Shown: positions 26,523 through 33,191, numbered from the stretch's first letter. The stretch: 64,000 nucleotides of DNA from an uncultured Eubacteriaceae bacterium (GCA_945867155.1 CAMBHL010000001.1:124001-188000); one strand, 5' to 3'. Program-made: numbers and translations. The notes: generated by a model not told the origin, from the letters alone.

Positions 26523-27793
26523 GCGATGATGCCTCCGCTTCCTTTAAAGTCGTCCCAAAAATCGGGATATGATTTGCGCACTGCTTCCGCGCCCTGTACC
26601 GTCAGCGGATCACTGCAGCGCTCACTCGCGACAGCCGCCGCCATTGCGATGCGGTGATCGTTGACCGTATCCACAGCGCCGCCCTGAAGCTGCGCTTTGC
26701 CCCAGATGGTCATGCCTTCCGGTGCTTCTTCGACGCGAATGCCCAGCTGTCTGAGCAGTTCTGCCATCGCGGTCAGGCGGTCCGATTCCTTGAGCCGCAG
26801 CCGTCCCGCGCCGGTAATTTTGCTTTTGCCCTCCGCCGTGGCCGCCAAGACGGCCAAAACCGGCATCAAATCCGGACATTGGGCCACGTCCATTGTGATG
26901 CCATGGCGCCCCGAAGGCTTTGCCGCCCAGGCGCCGTCTTCCCAGACGACTTCTCCACCCATTTGCCGGATTAAATCGATAATGGCGCTGTCACCCTGAA
27001 AGGATTTCTGGGGCAGCCCGGTGCAGCGGATGCCCTTGCCGTTGACCCCCATGGCCAGCCAGAATGCGGCCTGAGAAAAATCCCCTTCGACTTGATATTG
27101 GGCAGGCTTATAATGCTGTTTTCCGGGAATGCTGTAATGCCGCCGGTCTTCAGATGCTTCGATCTCAATGCCGAAATGGGCCAGCACGTTGAGGGTCAAG
27201 TCCACATAAGGCCGCGATTCCAGCACTGTCGTAATGGTCAGCGTCGACGGCTGGCCCAATAGAGGCAGGGCAAATAATAAACCGCTGATAAACTGGGACG
27301 ACACATTGCCGGACATTTCATAATCACCCGGGCGAATTGCCCCTTCCAAGGTCAGCGGCAGGACTTTTTCGCTCTGGGCCTCCCATTTGATGCCGGCGGC
27401 TTTAAAAATGTCACGATACGGCAAGAGGGGCCGTTCCGGCAGGCGTCCTCTGCCGACAAAGGTCACGCGCTTCGCGCACAAGGTCGCCAGGGGCATCAAG
27501 AATCGAAGAGTTGATCCTGATTCATGACAGTCCAGCGTCAATTCATCGCAGACAGCCGGTTTGCGGCCCGTCACTTGGAACGTCTGCTCTGAACCGTTGA
27601 TGTTTTCAATCCCTGCGCCGATTTGTTTTAAAATCTCGCAGGTTGCGGTGATGTCCTCGGAGACCAGCAGGTTTTCCACGGCGCTCGTCCCGGCTGCCAG
27701 CGCAGCGCAGATGAGCGCCCGGTGACTGATGCTCTTAGAAGGGGGCACCTGTACGGTACCCCCCAGTTGTGTAGGTTGAATTGTAATGTCCAT
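26519..27793 (-). CDS. aroA: 3-phosphoshikimate 1-carboxyvinyltransferase (EPSP synthase)
   Basis: A 424-residue enzyme. PPSKSISHRALICAALA near residue 17 holds the phosphate-binding Lys, and GNVSSQFISGLLFALP, RLRLKESDRLTAMAEL and NDHRIAMAAAVA are the other family signatures. It joins PEP to shikimate-3-phosphate. ATG 27793 is chosen because the protein there starts at the typical family N-terminus (MDITIQPTQLGG); the frame stays open further upstream only as a shadow inside aroB. There is no strong ribosome site, so coupling to aroB, seven bases upstream, is likely. Confidence 0.95.
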   Translation of the reverse strand: MDITIQPTQLGGTVQVPPSKSISHRALICAALAAGTSAVENLLVSEDITATCEILKQIGAGIENINGSEQTFQVTGRKPAVCDELTLDCHESGSTLRFLMPLATLCAKRVTFVGRGRLPERPLLPYRDIFKAAGIKWEAQSEKVLPLTLEGAIRPGDYEMSGNVSSQFISGLLFALPLLGQPSTLTITTVLESRPYVDLTLNVLAHFGIEIEASEDRRHYSIPGKQHYKPAQYQVEGDFSQAAFWLAMGVNGKGIRCTGLPQKSFQGDSAIIDLIRQMGGEVVWEDGAWAAKPSGRHGITMDVAQCPDLMPVLAVLAATAEGKSKITGAGRLRLKESDRLTAMAELLRQLGIRVEEAPEGMTIWGKAQLQGGAVDTVNDHRIAMAAAVASERCSDPLTVQGAEAVRKSYPDFWDDFKGSGGIIA

Positions 27794-27800
27794 AAAATTT

Positions 27801-28919
27801 TTACTGCTGATCTGCCTGTTCTTCCGGAAGTTCTGCCTGTTCCAGCGCGTCCGGCGTAAACAAGTCGATGGCCTTGTCTTTTTGGACCCGCACCATTTCA
27901 GCGGAGCCGATCTTCGGCATGACGCAGACATTTAAGACATCCCCTGTGAATTTTTTATCCCGCATGACGATATCCTTGACCCGCGCCAGGTCCATTTCCG
28001 GCATATCGATCGGCAGGCCGTATTTCACGAGCATCTTGCCGAGATTTTCCAGATCTTCCTGGGGCGTAATGCCTTCCCGCACGCTCATGCGCGTGATGTT
28101 GTACATACCGACCGCGACGCCTTCGCCGTGGGAATAGCCCTGATAGCCAAAATAATTTTCGATGACATGGCCGATGGTATGGCCGAAGTTCAAGATTCTG
28201 CGAACGCCGGATTCCTTTTCATCTTCTTCAACGATATTGCGCTTGATCTGCAGGCATTTGGCGACAATGTCTTCCATGTCGTCCTGGAGATCTTCCTGAT
28301 AATGATAGCCGGCCAGGCGCACGAACAACTTGCTCGACGCGATGCAGCCGTATTTGATCACTTCCGCCATGCCGTCAATGTAATAACGGTCTTCCAGGGT
28401 CTTTAAGCAGTCCGGATCGACAAAGACCGCTTCTGCCGGATAGAAAGCGCCGACCAGATTTTTGCCGACATCCAGATCAACGCCGGTTTTGTCCCCCACG
28501 GAACTGTCTGTCATGGCAATGAGAGAGGTTGGAATCTGGAAATAGTCGACGCCGCGCAGATATGTCGCCGCGCAGAAGCCGGTGATGTCGCCCACGACGC
28601 CGCCGCCCAAAGCGACCAAGGCGTCCGAACGGGTGATGTTGAATTCTGACAATTTATAATAAATGCTTTCAACCTGGTGCAAGTTTTTCGAGGATTCCCC
28701 TGCGGGAATGACGATCGAATACACATTGCCGCCGAAGGATTTCAGCTGCTGAACCACCAGGCGCAGATAATGGCTCGCGACATTTTTATCGGTAATGATG
28801 ACAATCGAATTGTATTTTTCAAATTTATCTTTTAATTCATAAAGATGTTCTCTCAAGCCATTGTGAATATAAATTTCCGTTTTATGACTTGATTGAACCG
28901 CACACGTTAATTTTTTCAT
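27801..28919 (-). CDS. aroB: 3-dehydroquinate synthase
   Basis: A 372-residue NAD-dependent enzyme. The nucleotide site is ALGGGVVGDITGFCAATYLRG split over residues near 100; TDSSVGDKTGVDL, the metal ligands in LNFGHTIGHVIEN and HGEGVAVGM are family signatures. It makes 3-dehydroquinate from DAHP. First gene of the aro operon, with AAAGGAG before the ATG and a consensus promoter upstream. The C-terminal acidic tail (about 15 residues) is not part of the fold. Confidence 0.96.
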   Translation of the reverse strand: MKKLTCAVQSSHKTEIYIHNGLREHLYELKDKFEKYNSIVIITDKNVASHYLRLVVQQLKSFGGNVYSIVIPAGESSKNLHQVESIYYKLSEFNITRSDALVALGGGVVGDITGFCAATYLRGVDYFQIPTSLIAMTDSSVGDKTGVDLDVGKNLVGAFYPAEAVFVDPDCLKTLEDRYYIDGMAEVIKYGCIASSKLFVRLAGYHYQEDLQDDMEDIVAKCLQIKRNIVEEDEKESGVRRILNFGHTIGHVIENYFGYQGYSHGEGVAVGMYNITRMSVREGITPQEDLENLGKMLVKYGLPIDMPEMDLARVKDIVMRDKKFTGDVLNVCVMPKIGSAEMVRVQKDKAIDLFTPDALEQAELPEEQADQQ

Positions 28920-28967
28920 CGGAAAGTTCTCCTTTAATTTGGCATGATTACATAAAAAATCGATTTT

Positions 28968-28996
28968 ATTATAGACGATTTTGCCCTTCAGTTCAA
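28968..28996 (-). promoter_or_regulatory. Promoter of the aro operon
   Basis: On the minus strand TTGAAC (28991-28996), a 17-base spacer, and TATAAT (28968-28973), about 45 bases before the aroB start. No T-box or other leader structure fits in the short 5' region. Confidence 0.8.
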
Positions 28997-29046
28997 TTTT
29001 ATCTTGCGATCTTCAACACTTTATTCAATAAATTCTTTAAAAGTTC

Positions 29047-29075
29047 TTGACAAAGCTCTGATAATAAGCTAATAT
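29047..29075 (+). promoter_or_regulatory. Promoter of tRNA-Ala
   Basis: TTGACA (29047-29052), a 17-base spacer and TAATAT (29070-29075), 16 bases before the tRNA. Confidence 0.85.
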
Positions 29076-29091
29076 AAGTATCGTTCCTTGC

Positions 29092-29167
29092 GGGGGTGTG
29101 GCGCAGTTGGGAGCGCGTTTGAATGGCATTCAAAAGGCCAGGGGTTCGAATCCCCTCATCTCCACCA
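29092..29167 (+). tRNA. tRNA-Ala (anticodon GGC)
   Basis: A full cloverleaf with encoded CCA: acceptor GGGGGTG / CATCTCC, D arm GCGCAGTTGGGAGCGC, anticodon arm TTTGA-ATGGCAT-TCAAA with anticodon GGC, T arm AGGGGTTCGAATCCCCT. A single-gene unit with its own promoter and terminator. It marks the left edge of the phage-derived island, and tRNA genes are common integration targets. Confidence 0.96.
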
Positions 29168-29179
29168 TTTTAAACATTA

Positions 29180-29210
29180 GAAACTCACTGAGAAGTGAGT
29201 TTCTTTTTTT
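29180..29210 (+). terminator. Terminator of tRNA-Ala
   Basis: Perfect stem GAAACTCACT / AGTGAGTTTC with a four-base loop and seven T. Its T tract abuts the truncated phage scaffold gene on the other strand. Confidence 0.9.
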
Positions 29211-29280
29211 ATGCCATGATCTTGTTGATCACTTCCTGATCCAATCCCAAATCTTTTAAAAATTCCGTTTTCATCTGCAT
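29209..29280 (-). pseudogene. N-terminal stub of a phage scaffold protein (GP20-like)
   Basis: A 23-codon frame with a good ribosome site (GAGAAAGGAA before ATG) reading MQMKTEFLKDLGLDQEVINK. That is the typical opening of Firmicutes phage scaffold proteins (Phage_GP20 family), which normally run to about 180 residues and follow the minor capsid gene in head operons. Here it stops within the T tract of the tRNA-Ala terminator. It is therefore a truncation made where phage DNA was joined to or deleted against the tRNA locus. The identity rests on a short stretch. Confidence 0.5.
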
Positions 29281-29368
29281 TTCCTTTCTCTGCCCTTAGG
29301 TTATTTTAGGTGCGTAATCACTCACCGGCAGTCTGCGTTTGTAGGTTCGCCAACCAAATTTTTAAACA

Positions 29369-29392
29369 ATAAAAAAACGCCTTTCAGCGTTG
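29369..29392 (-). terminator. Module terminator, copy A
   Basis: On the minus strand AACGC-TGAAAG-GCGTT followed by a T run. It stands right after the 33-residue peptide gene and is repeated with identical bases after the other two copies. Confidence 0.75.
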
Positions 29393-29399
29393 TGAGATT

Positions 29400-29501
29400 T
29401 CAATCCTTTAATGCGGCAATTACGCCAATAGCCAGCGCAATGAGCGATTTAATGGCGTCGGCCGCTAGAATTGCGCCGACAATTGTAAAGAATAGTTTCA
29501 T
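29400..29501 (-). CDS. 33-residue hydrophobic peptide, copy A
   Basis: Starts MKLFFTIVGAILAADAIKSL and continues as one hydrophobic helix ending in LKD; net charge is small. AGGAGAATC precedes the ATG. Two near-identical copies lie at 31110-31211 and 33067-33168, and all three are followed by the same terminator at eight to ten bases. Such short single-helix peptides on compact transcripts resemble type I toxins or phage holin-like peptides, but no known family motif is visible. The function is not known. Confidence 0.65.
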   Translation of the reverse strand: MKLFFTIVGAILAADAIKSLIALAIGVIAALKD

Positions 29502-29607
29502 GATTCTCCTGTATAACTCTTTCAATGTCAAACCCGTACTTACTTGCCCATTTTAAAGCGTCTTCAAGCTCTTTTACTGGATCCCATTGTTTTCTTCTCT
29601 CTTTCAT
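29449..29607 (-). CDS. 52-residue small protein, unknown
   Basis: Starts MKERRKQWDPVKELEDALKW and has a helical, charged composition (WASKYGFDIERVIQ). It is preceded by the recurring GAAAGGAAG ribosome site. The last third overlaps the start of hydrophobic peptide copy A in another frame, suggesting that a longer gene was cut by arrival of the peptide gene. It occupies the place held by the crAss001_48-like gene in the M3 module. No function can be assigned. Confidence 0.45.
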   Translation of the reverse strand: MKERRKQWDPVKELEDALKWASKYGFDIERVIQENHETILYNCRRNSSGRRH

Positions 29608-29613
29608 AATTCA

Positions 29614-29637
29614 CTTCCTTTCAGGCACTAAAAAAGC
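29614..29637 (-). repeat. Module linker repeat (terminator tail plus ribosome site), copy 1
   Basis: Plus strand CTTCCTTTCAGGCACTAAAAAAGC. On the minus strand it reads as the end of a GC hairpin (GCACGGGCAACCGTGC) with TTTTTT, then AGTGCCTGAAAGGAAG as ribosome site for the next gene. The same unit recurs at 31221, 31587, 33445 and 37746. Confidence 0.7.
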
Positions 29638-29652
29638 ACGGTTGCCCGTGCA

Positions 29653-29919
29653 TCATGAATCCATTTCAACTAAATCAGTATCTAAAAATATATCATACAA
29701 CATTTCAAGTTGTATTCCCTGTTTGTTAATATTTCCTTGCTCATCCATCCCAATTTCGGCTGAAAGCCATGCTAAATAAGCTTGAAATTTCTCAAGGTCA
29801 GCAATAAGAATAGAATTATCTGAATCAATAAATTTAACAATATTACCAGCAGGGCTCCAATCAATATTTTTTAATTCATTGTAATATTTTTTTTCAAACT
29901 TTGCTTTATAGCTTTTCAT
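29653..29919 (-). CDS. Candidate immunity protein of module M5
   Basis: An 88-residue acidic protein (start MKSYKAKFEKKYYNELKN, acidic end LDTDLVEMDS) with no known motif. Its ATG overlaps the stop codon of the broken toxin tip (AAATGA), the arrangement usual for toxin-immunity pairs, and it is a small acidic protein as many immunity proteins are. The frame is intact although the toxin before it is broken. The role is inferred from position only. Confidence 0.55.
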   Translation of the reverse strand: MKSYKAKFEKKYYNELKNIDWSPAGNIVKFIDSDNSILIADLEKFQAYLAWLSAEIGMDEQGNINKQGIQLEMLYDIFLDTDLVEMDS

Positions 29920-30900
29920 TTCTTTCTCCAGATCAAATTACATTGAACCAGTATTCCATTTTGTAAGTTGACAGTTACTTGAGCTCGTTTGCCAAAGAAA
30001 GTCACTGACTTTCCTTTTATTTCATTTTTCGTAAATTTATAGACTTTACCGTTTTTTACTGCATCTATAATATCCTCCATTTCAACACCGTTCCGATGTA
30101 CGATTCGATGCTCTTCTGCGTATATTTTAGGGTCTCAGGAGGTTCCGATCATTCTTGCCATAAAGTGCGGCGATGTATCTGTTATTTCGATATCATTTAC
30201 TGTTTTCAAGCCCACAACTTTATCTTGCAGATCATAGATCATAATATAGCTTTACATATTGATCTTCTGAAAACAAAGCTGTGATCCATCCTTCTTTGAC
30301 GTCTTTTCTATATTGCTTTCTAAGCTTGTCTTCTAAAGGAGAGTTATTATATGACGTTTTAGAATCGTTGTCAATATCTGTTTTAGAAACAAAAATCTTT
30401 TCAATAGGGTTATCAGATTTCACCTTCAGCCCATCATTATAAATTCGATCCCGCTGCATCGGCAGTTCCATCCGATCAAAGAAGGCTTTGTACTGGCTGT
30501 ACTTGGTCTGGTATTTGATTTGCTTGGCTTCTATCGTCTCAGCATCAGCTTCGCCCTTTTTAAGCAGATCAATGTCCTGCCGATACTTGCGCATCTGGCG
30601 CTCCATTTTGCGTTGCTCTTGCAGAGCTTGATATTTGTTGTATTGCTTCCCGTTCCATTCGTGTTCTTCGGCGTCTTCCTGGCGGAGGCGTTCTAAGTCC
30701 TCGTCGCTGTACCGTCTGACCGATACGCCGGGAATAAAGGGATCGTAGCTGTGATAACAATTGATGCCGCAAAGGCCGAGCGGATCGCCATGGCCGCAGA
30801 TGGTTTCCAGTTCATCTTTGGTATAGATGTCGCCCTGCCATTCGGTTGCTCCAACCGCTGGCGTAATCGATCGTCCGAAGGCCGCTGCTGGTCGTTCTCT
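29916..30900 (-). pseudogene. Phage minor capsid fragment fused to a nuclease-like toxin tip, broken (module M5)
   Basis: The frame opens after a stop at 30901. The first part (EWQGDIYTKDELETICG, LGLCGINCYHSYDPFIPG, KYRQDIDLLKKGEADAETIE) is the C-terminal region of a phage minor capsid protein 2. The tip follows with ITDTSPHFMARMIGTS, DPKIYAEEH and RNGVEMEDIIDAVKNGKVY, a domain known from the ends of phage head proteins and probably an RNase-like toxin. A 7-bp tandem duplication (AGATCAT twice, 30229-30242) shifts the frame exactly by its length, and an in-frame TGA at 30135-30137 cuts the tip again. No start codon with a ribosome site is present. Confidence 0.75.
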
Positions 30901-31162
30901 TTAAACGGAACTTGCTTGAACCCTTCGATCTGGTAGGCCCGCTTTTACCTAAATGATCTCTGCCAGCTTCATGTTCTTTTGCTCTTTTTTAATCGTGGTT
31001 CACTCCGCTTTTTTCAGAGTGCCGTTTAAACGACCGGCACTGAGTCGGGCTGAGCCTTTTAATCGCCATGCTCAGGCAATAAAAAAACGCCTTTCAGCGT
31101 TGTGAAGTTTCAATCTTTTAATGCGGCAATTACGCCAATAATCAGTGCAATGAGCGATTTAA
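30836..31162. repeat. 327-bp near-perfect direct repeat, left copy
   Basis: Identical to 32793-33119 except one base (C at 31133, T at 33090). It covers the start of the minor capsid fragment, an upstream region holding remnants of another phage frame (KRAYQIEGFKQVPFKEND) and the terminator plus end of the 33-residue peptide gene. The near identity points to a recent duplication. Confidence 0.9.
31079..31101 (-). terminator. Module terminator, copy B
   Basis: Same AACGC-TGAAAG-GCGTT-T(n) structure as at 29369, after hydrophobic peptide copy B. Confidence 0.75.
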
Positions 31163-31211
31163 TGGAGTCAGTCACTAGAATCGCCGCAACGATGGTCCAA
31201 AAAAGTTTCAT
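31110..31211 (-). CDS. 33-residue hydrophobic peptide, copy B
   Basis: Starts MKLFWTIVAAILVTDSIKSL, ending IAALKD. It differs from copies A and C at a handful of residues, mostly conservative, while length and helix character are kept, which suggests that the coding frame is under selection. AGAGAATGAATGG precedes the ATG. It follows the small YLYP-type gene at 31271. Confidence 0.65.
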   Translation of the reverse strand: MKLFWTIVAAILVTDSIKSLIALIIGVIAALKD

Positions 31212-31220
31212 CCATTCATT

Positions 31221-31243
31221 CTCTTTTCAGGCACTAAAAAAGC
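31221..31243 (-). repeat. Module linker repeat, copy 2
   Basis: CTCTTTTCAGGCACTAAAAAAGC followed by GGCCCGAAGGTCGC: on the minus strand hairpin GCGACC-TTCG-GGCCGC with TTTTTT, then AGTGCCTGAAAAGAG before the next gene. Confidence 0.7.
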
Positions 31244-31270
31244 GGCCCGAAGGTCGCCAAATGTTTAAAA

Positions 31271-31435
31271 TCATTCCTCTACAATTTCAAATTCCTTAAT
31301 CGGATATAAGTAATCTTCATTTGTTTCATCAATTACACGAAAACGTTCGTGCTCCTTTCCAAGGCATTCATAAACTTTTCCTTTAATCAATGCAAGCGGA
31401 CTCTCATTTTCTCCGCCTAGATATTTAACTTTCAT
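31271..31435 (-). CDS. 54-residue small beta-rich protein (YLYP family), copy in M4
   Basis: Starts MKVKYLGGENESPLALIKGK and has the core RVIDETNEDYLYPIKEFEIV. A homologue of 53 residues lies at 33536-33697, directly after the orphan toxin tip of M3. The short strands with conserved Y-L-Y-P look like a small SH3-like barrel (inference). Here it sits two bases after the 21-codon chimera at 31438, so its original partner toxin appears deleted. It may be an orphan immunity protein. Confidence 0.6.
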   Translation of the reverse strand: MKVKYLGGENESPLALIKGKVYECLGKEHERFRVIDETNEDYLYPIKEFEIVEE

Positions 31436-31437
31436 CA

Positions 31438-31500
31438 AAATACCTCTTTACTTTCATCTGTGCTGGTCATGTCCGCAATTGTTTCTTTTAATTCTTTCAT
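31438..31500 (-). pseudogene. Chimeric stub: start of a crAss001_48-like gene joined to a gene tail
   Basis: The first 15 codons (MKELKETIADMTSTD) are identical in sequence to the start of the complete gene at 33192-33440. They then jump to ESKEVF and a stop, which is the expected tail of a toxin preceding the YLYP gene. A deletion fused the two. The GGATCC just upstream of the start is shared with the intact copy. Confidence 0.6.
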
Positions 31501-31519
31501 GGATCCTTCCTTTCAACCT

Positions 31520-31585
31520 CTTACTAACCCCTTGCCAAGCCCTTACTAAGCCCCTTGGTAACACCTTACTAAGCCCTTGGTAAGC
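31520..31585. repeat. Three tandem near-palindromic units of about 22 bp
   Basis: Units CTTACTAACCCCTTGCCAAG, CTTACTAAGCCCCTTGGTAA and CTTACTAAGCCCTTGGTAAG at 31520, 31542 and 31565. Each is almost its own reverse complement (CTTACxAAG / CTTxGTAAG). They lie between the linker repeat at 31587 and the stub at 31500. Confidence 0.75.
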
Positions 31586-31586
31586 C

Positions 31587-31606
31587 CTTTCAGGCACTAA
31601 AAAAGC
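31587..31606 (-). repeat. Module linker repeat, copy 3
   Basis: CCCTTTCAGGCACTAAAAAAGC-type element followed by GGCCCGAAGGTCGC, giving the same minus-strand terminator and A(G)TGCCTGAAAGG tail as copies 1, 2, 4 and 5. Here the ribosome-site end is interrupted by the tandem units. Confidence 0.65.
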
Positions 31607-31655
31607 GGCCCGAAGGTCGCTATATTGCAGCATTCTAAAATATCTATTCTGTTGA

Positions 31656-31964
31656 TCAAAAATCTAATCCAACAAAAGTTTGTTTTTCTTGAGCTTTGTG
31701 TATTGCCTCAGCAAAAATAGGAGCGCTCTTCTCATCAATATTCTTACTTACCTTATTCAGTGCCTTTAATGGAATAACTTCACTTTCATAATCATCAATC
31801 ATTAATCCAAAATCTTCATTCAGCATATTAAAAACACTTGAATTTTTCAAGTATGTAAATTCTTGCTCAGGCAATTCTATGACAATTAAGTTTGGAGAAT
31901 TTTCACCGCCGTGATCGTATTCTTTCTCTCCAATATCATTTAATGGAACTGATATAAATTTCAT
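31656..31964 (-). CDS. Candidate immunity protein of module M4
   Basis: A 102-residue acidic protein (starts MKFISVPLNDIGEKEYDHGG; contains LIVIELPEQEFTYL). Its ATG overlaps the stop of the toxin tip by four bases (ATGA). The mixed alpha/beta pattern and the acidic character fit SUKH-like or other immunity proteins, but no named family is recognised. The only toxin of the island with an undamaged frame is directly upstream, which makes this the best candidate for a functional immunity gene. Confidence 0.6.
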   Translation of the reverse strand: MKFISVPLNDIGEKEYDHGGENSPNLIVIELPEQEFTYLKNSSVFNMLNEDFGLMIDDYESEVIPLKALNKVSKNIDEKSAPIFAEAIHKAQEKQTFVGLDF

Positions 31965-32737
31965 GCTTTATCTCCATTTTTAAAGTGAGTTACTTTTTCA
32001 TATTCTTCTTTTGTTCTTCCTCTGTATTTACCATTATCTAATACATTTGATACATCTTTTCCGTTAATATCAACGTATCTTCTTGTTCCTTTTTTATTCA
32101 TGTTTTCAATACGGAAATAGTCACCGTCAGTATCATATATTACCGAGTAATTCGAACCATCACTTGAATAAATAACCTTCCCGCTTTTAGATTTTGTAAT
32201 ATTAGGATTAGCTCCTACAAATCTCTTTATCACTTCTGATAAGCTCTCGGTACTCCAATTGTCAGCGTATTTATCTGCTCGTTCTTTTCCAGATGCAAAC
32301 AATTGAAGATTCATTTCAAATGGCTTACTTTTATTTATTTTTATTATACTACTTTTATATGAACTTGTAAAACTTTTCACCTTCAGCCCATCATTATAAA
32401 TCCGATCCCGCTGCATCGGTAGTTCCATCCGATCGGAGAAGGCTTTGTACTGGCTGAACTTGGTCTGGTATTTGATTTGCTTGGCTTCTATCGTCTCAGA
32501 GTCAGCTTCGCCCTTTTTGAACAGATCAATGTCCTGCCGATACTTGCGCATCTGGCGCTCCATTTTGCGTTGTTCTTGTAAGGCTTGATACTTGTTGTAT
32601 TTCTTCCCGTTGAATTCAATCTCTTTGGCGTCTTCAGCCTTGAGGGCTTCGAGCTGTTCGTCGGTGTAGCGCCTTTTTGAAATGCCTGGGAAAAATGGAT
32701 CGTAGGAGTGATAACAGTTAATCCCGCAGAGGCCCAA
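31961..32737 (-). CDS. Minor capsid fragment fused to a toxin-like tip, undamaged frame (module M4)
   Basis: A frame of at least 258 residues, open further up to a stop at 32858. Part one (LGLCGINCYHSYDPFFPGIS, QMRKYRQDIDLFKKGE, MELPMQRDRIYNDGLKVK) is the minor capsid C-terminus. A linker contains PFEMNLQLFASGKE, resembling the NLQFFA-type leader found at the start of phage-borne toxins. The tip (SLSEVIKRFVGANP, NYSVIYDTDGDYFRIEN, KEEYEKVTHFKNGDK) is a toxin-like domain of unknown activity. The start is doubtful: TTG 32737 has no ribosome site, so the gene may be silent. The immunity gene overlaps its end. Confidence 0.6.
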   Translation of the reverse strand: MGLCGINCYHSYDPFFPGISKRRYTDEQLEALKAEDAKEIEFNGKKYNKYQALQEQRKMERQMRKYRQDIDLFKKGEADSETIEAKQIKYQTKFSQYKAFSDRMELPMQRDRIYNDGLKVKSFTSSYKSSIIKINKSKPFEMNLQLFASGKERADKYADNWSTESLSEVIKRFVGANPNITKSKSGKVIYSSDGSNYSVIYDTDGDYFRIENMNKKGTRRYVDINGKDVSNVLDNGKYRGRTKEEYEKVTHFKNGDKA

Positions 32738-32792
32738 TGCGTCGTCCAGGCCGCAGATGGAATAAAGCTCGTCTTTGGTGTAGACGCCGCCT

Positions 32793-33119
32793 TGCCATTC
32801 GGTTGCTCCAACCGCTGGCGTAATCGATCGTCCGAAGGCCGCTGCTGGTCGTTCTCTTTAAACGGAACTTGCTTGAACCCTTCGATCTGGTAGGCCCGCT
32901 TTTACCTAAATGATCTCTGCCAGCTTCATGTTCTTTTGCTCTTTTTTAATCGTGGTTCACTCCGCTTTTTTCAGAGTGCCGTTTAAACGACCGGCACTGA
33001 GTCGGGCTGAGCCTTTTAATCGCCATGCTCAGGCAATAAAAAAACGCCTTTCAGCGTTGTGAAGTTTCAATCTTTTAATGCGGCAATTATGCCAATAATC
33101 AGTGCAATGAGCGATTTAA
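32793..33119. repeat. 327-bp near-perfect direct repeat, right copy
   Basis: Partner of 30836-31162 with one mismatch. Recombination between the two would delete exactly one module (1957 bp), including the intact toxin and its immunity gene. Confidence 0.9.
33036..33058 (-). terminator. Module terminator, copy C
   Basis: AACGC-TGAAAG-GCGTT and T run on the minus strand, eight bases after hydrophobic peptide copy C. Confidence 0.75.
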
Positions 33120-33168
33120 TCGCGTCGGTCGCTAGAATTGCGGCGACAATTGTAAAGAATAGTTTCAT
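33067..33168 (-). CDS. 33-residue hydrophobic peptide, copy C
   Basis: Starts MKLFFTIVAAILATDAIKSL and ends GIIAALKD. It has the best ribosome site of the three (CAGGAGAGAC before ATG) and follows the crAss001_48-like gene by 23 bases. See copy A for the comparison. Confidence 0.65.
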   Translation of the reverse strand: MKLFFTIVAAILATDAIKSLIALIIGIIAALKD

Positions 33169-33191
33169 GTCTCTCCTGTTACTCGGCCGTG

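Noticed and set aside
30569-30772. A 67-codon Arg-rich frame in the M5 capsid fragment
   Set aside because: It is out of frame with the recognisable minor capsid sequence, which is open through the same bases.
31520-31585. A small CRISPR array
   Set aside because: The units are directly adjacent without spacers and no cas gene is present; it is a simple tandem repeat.
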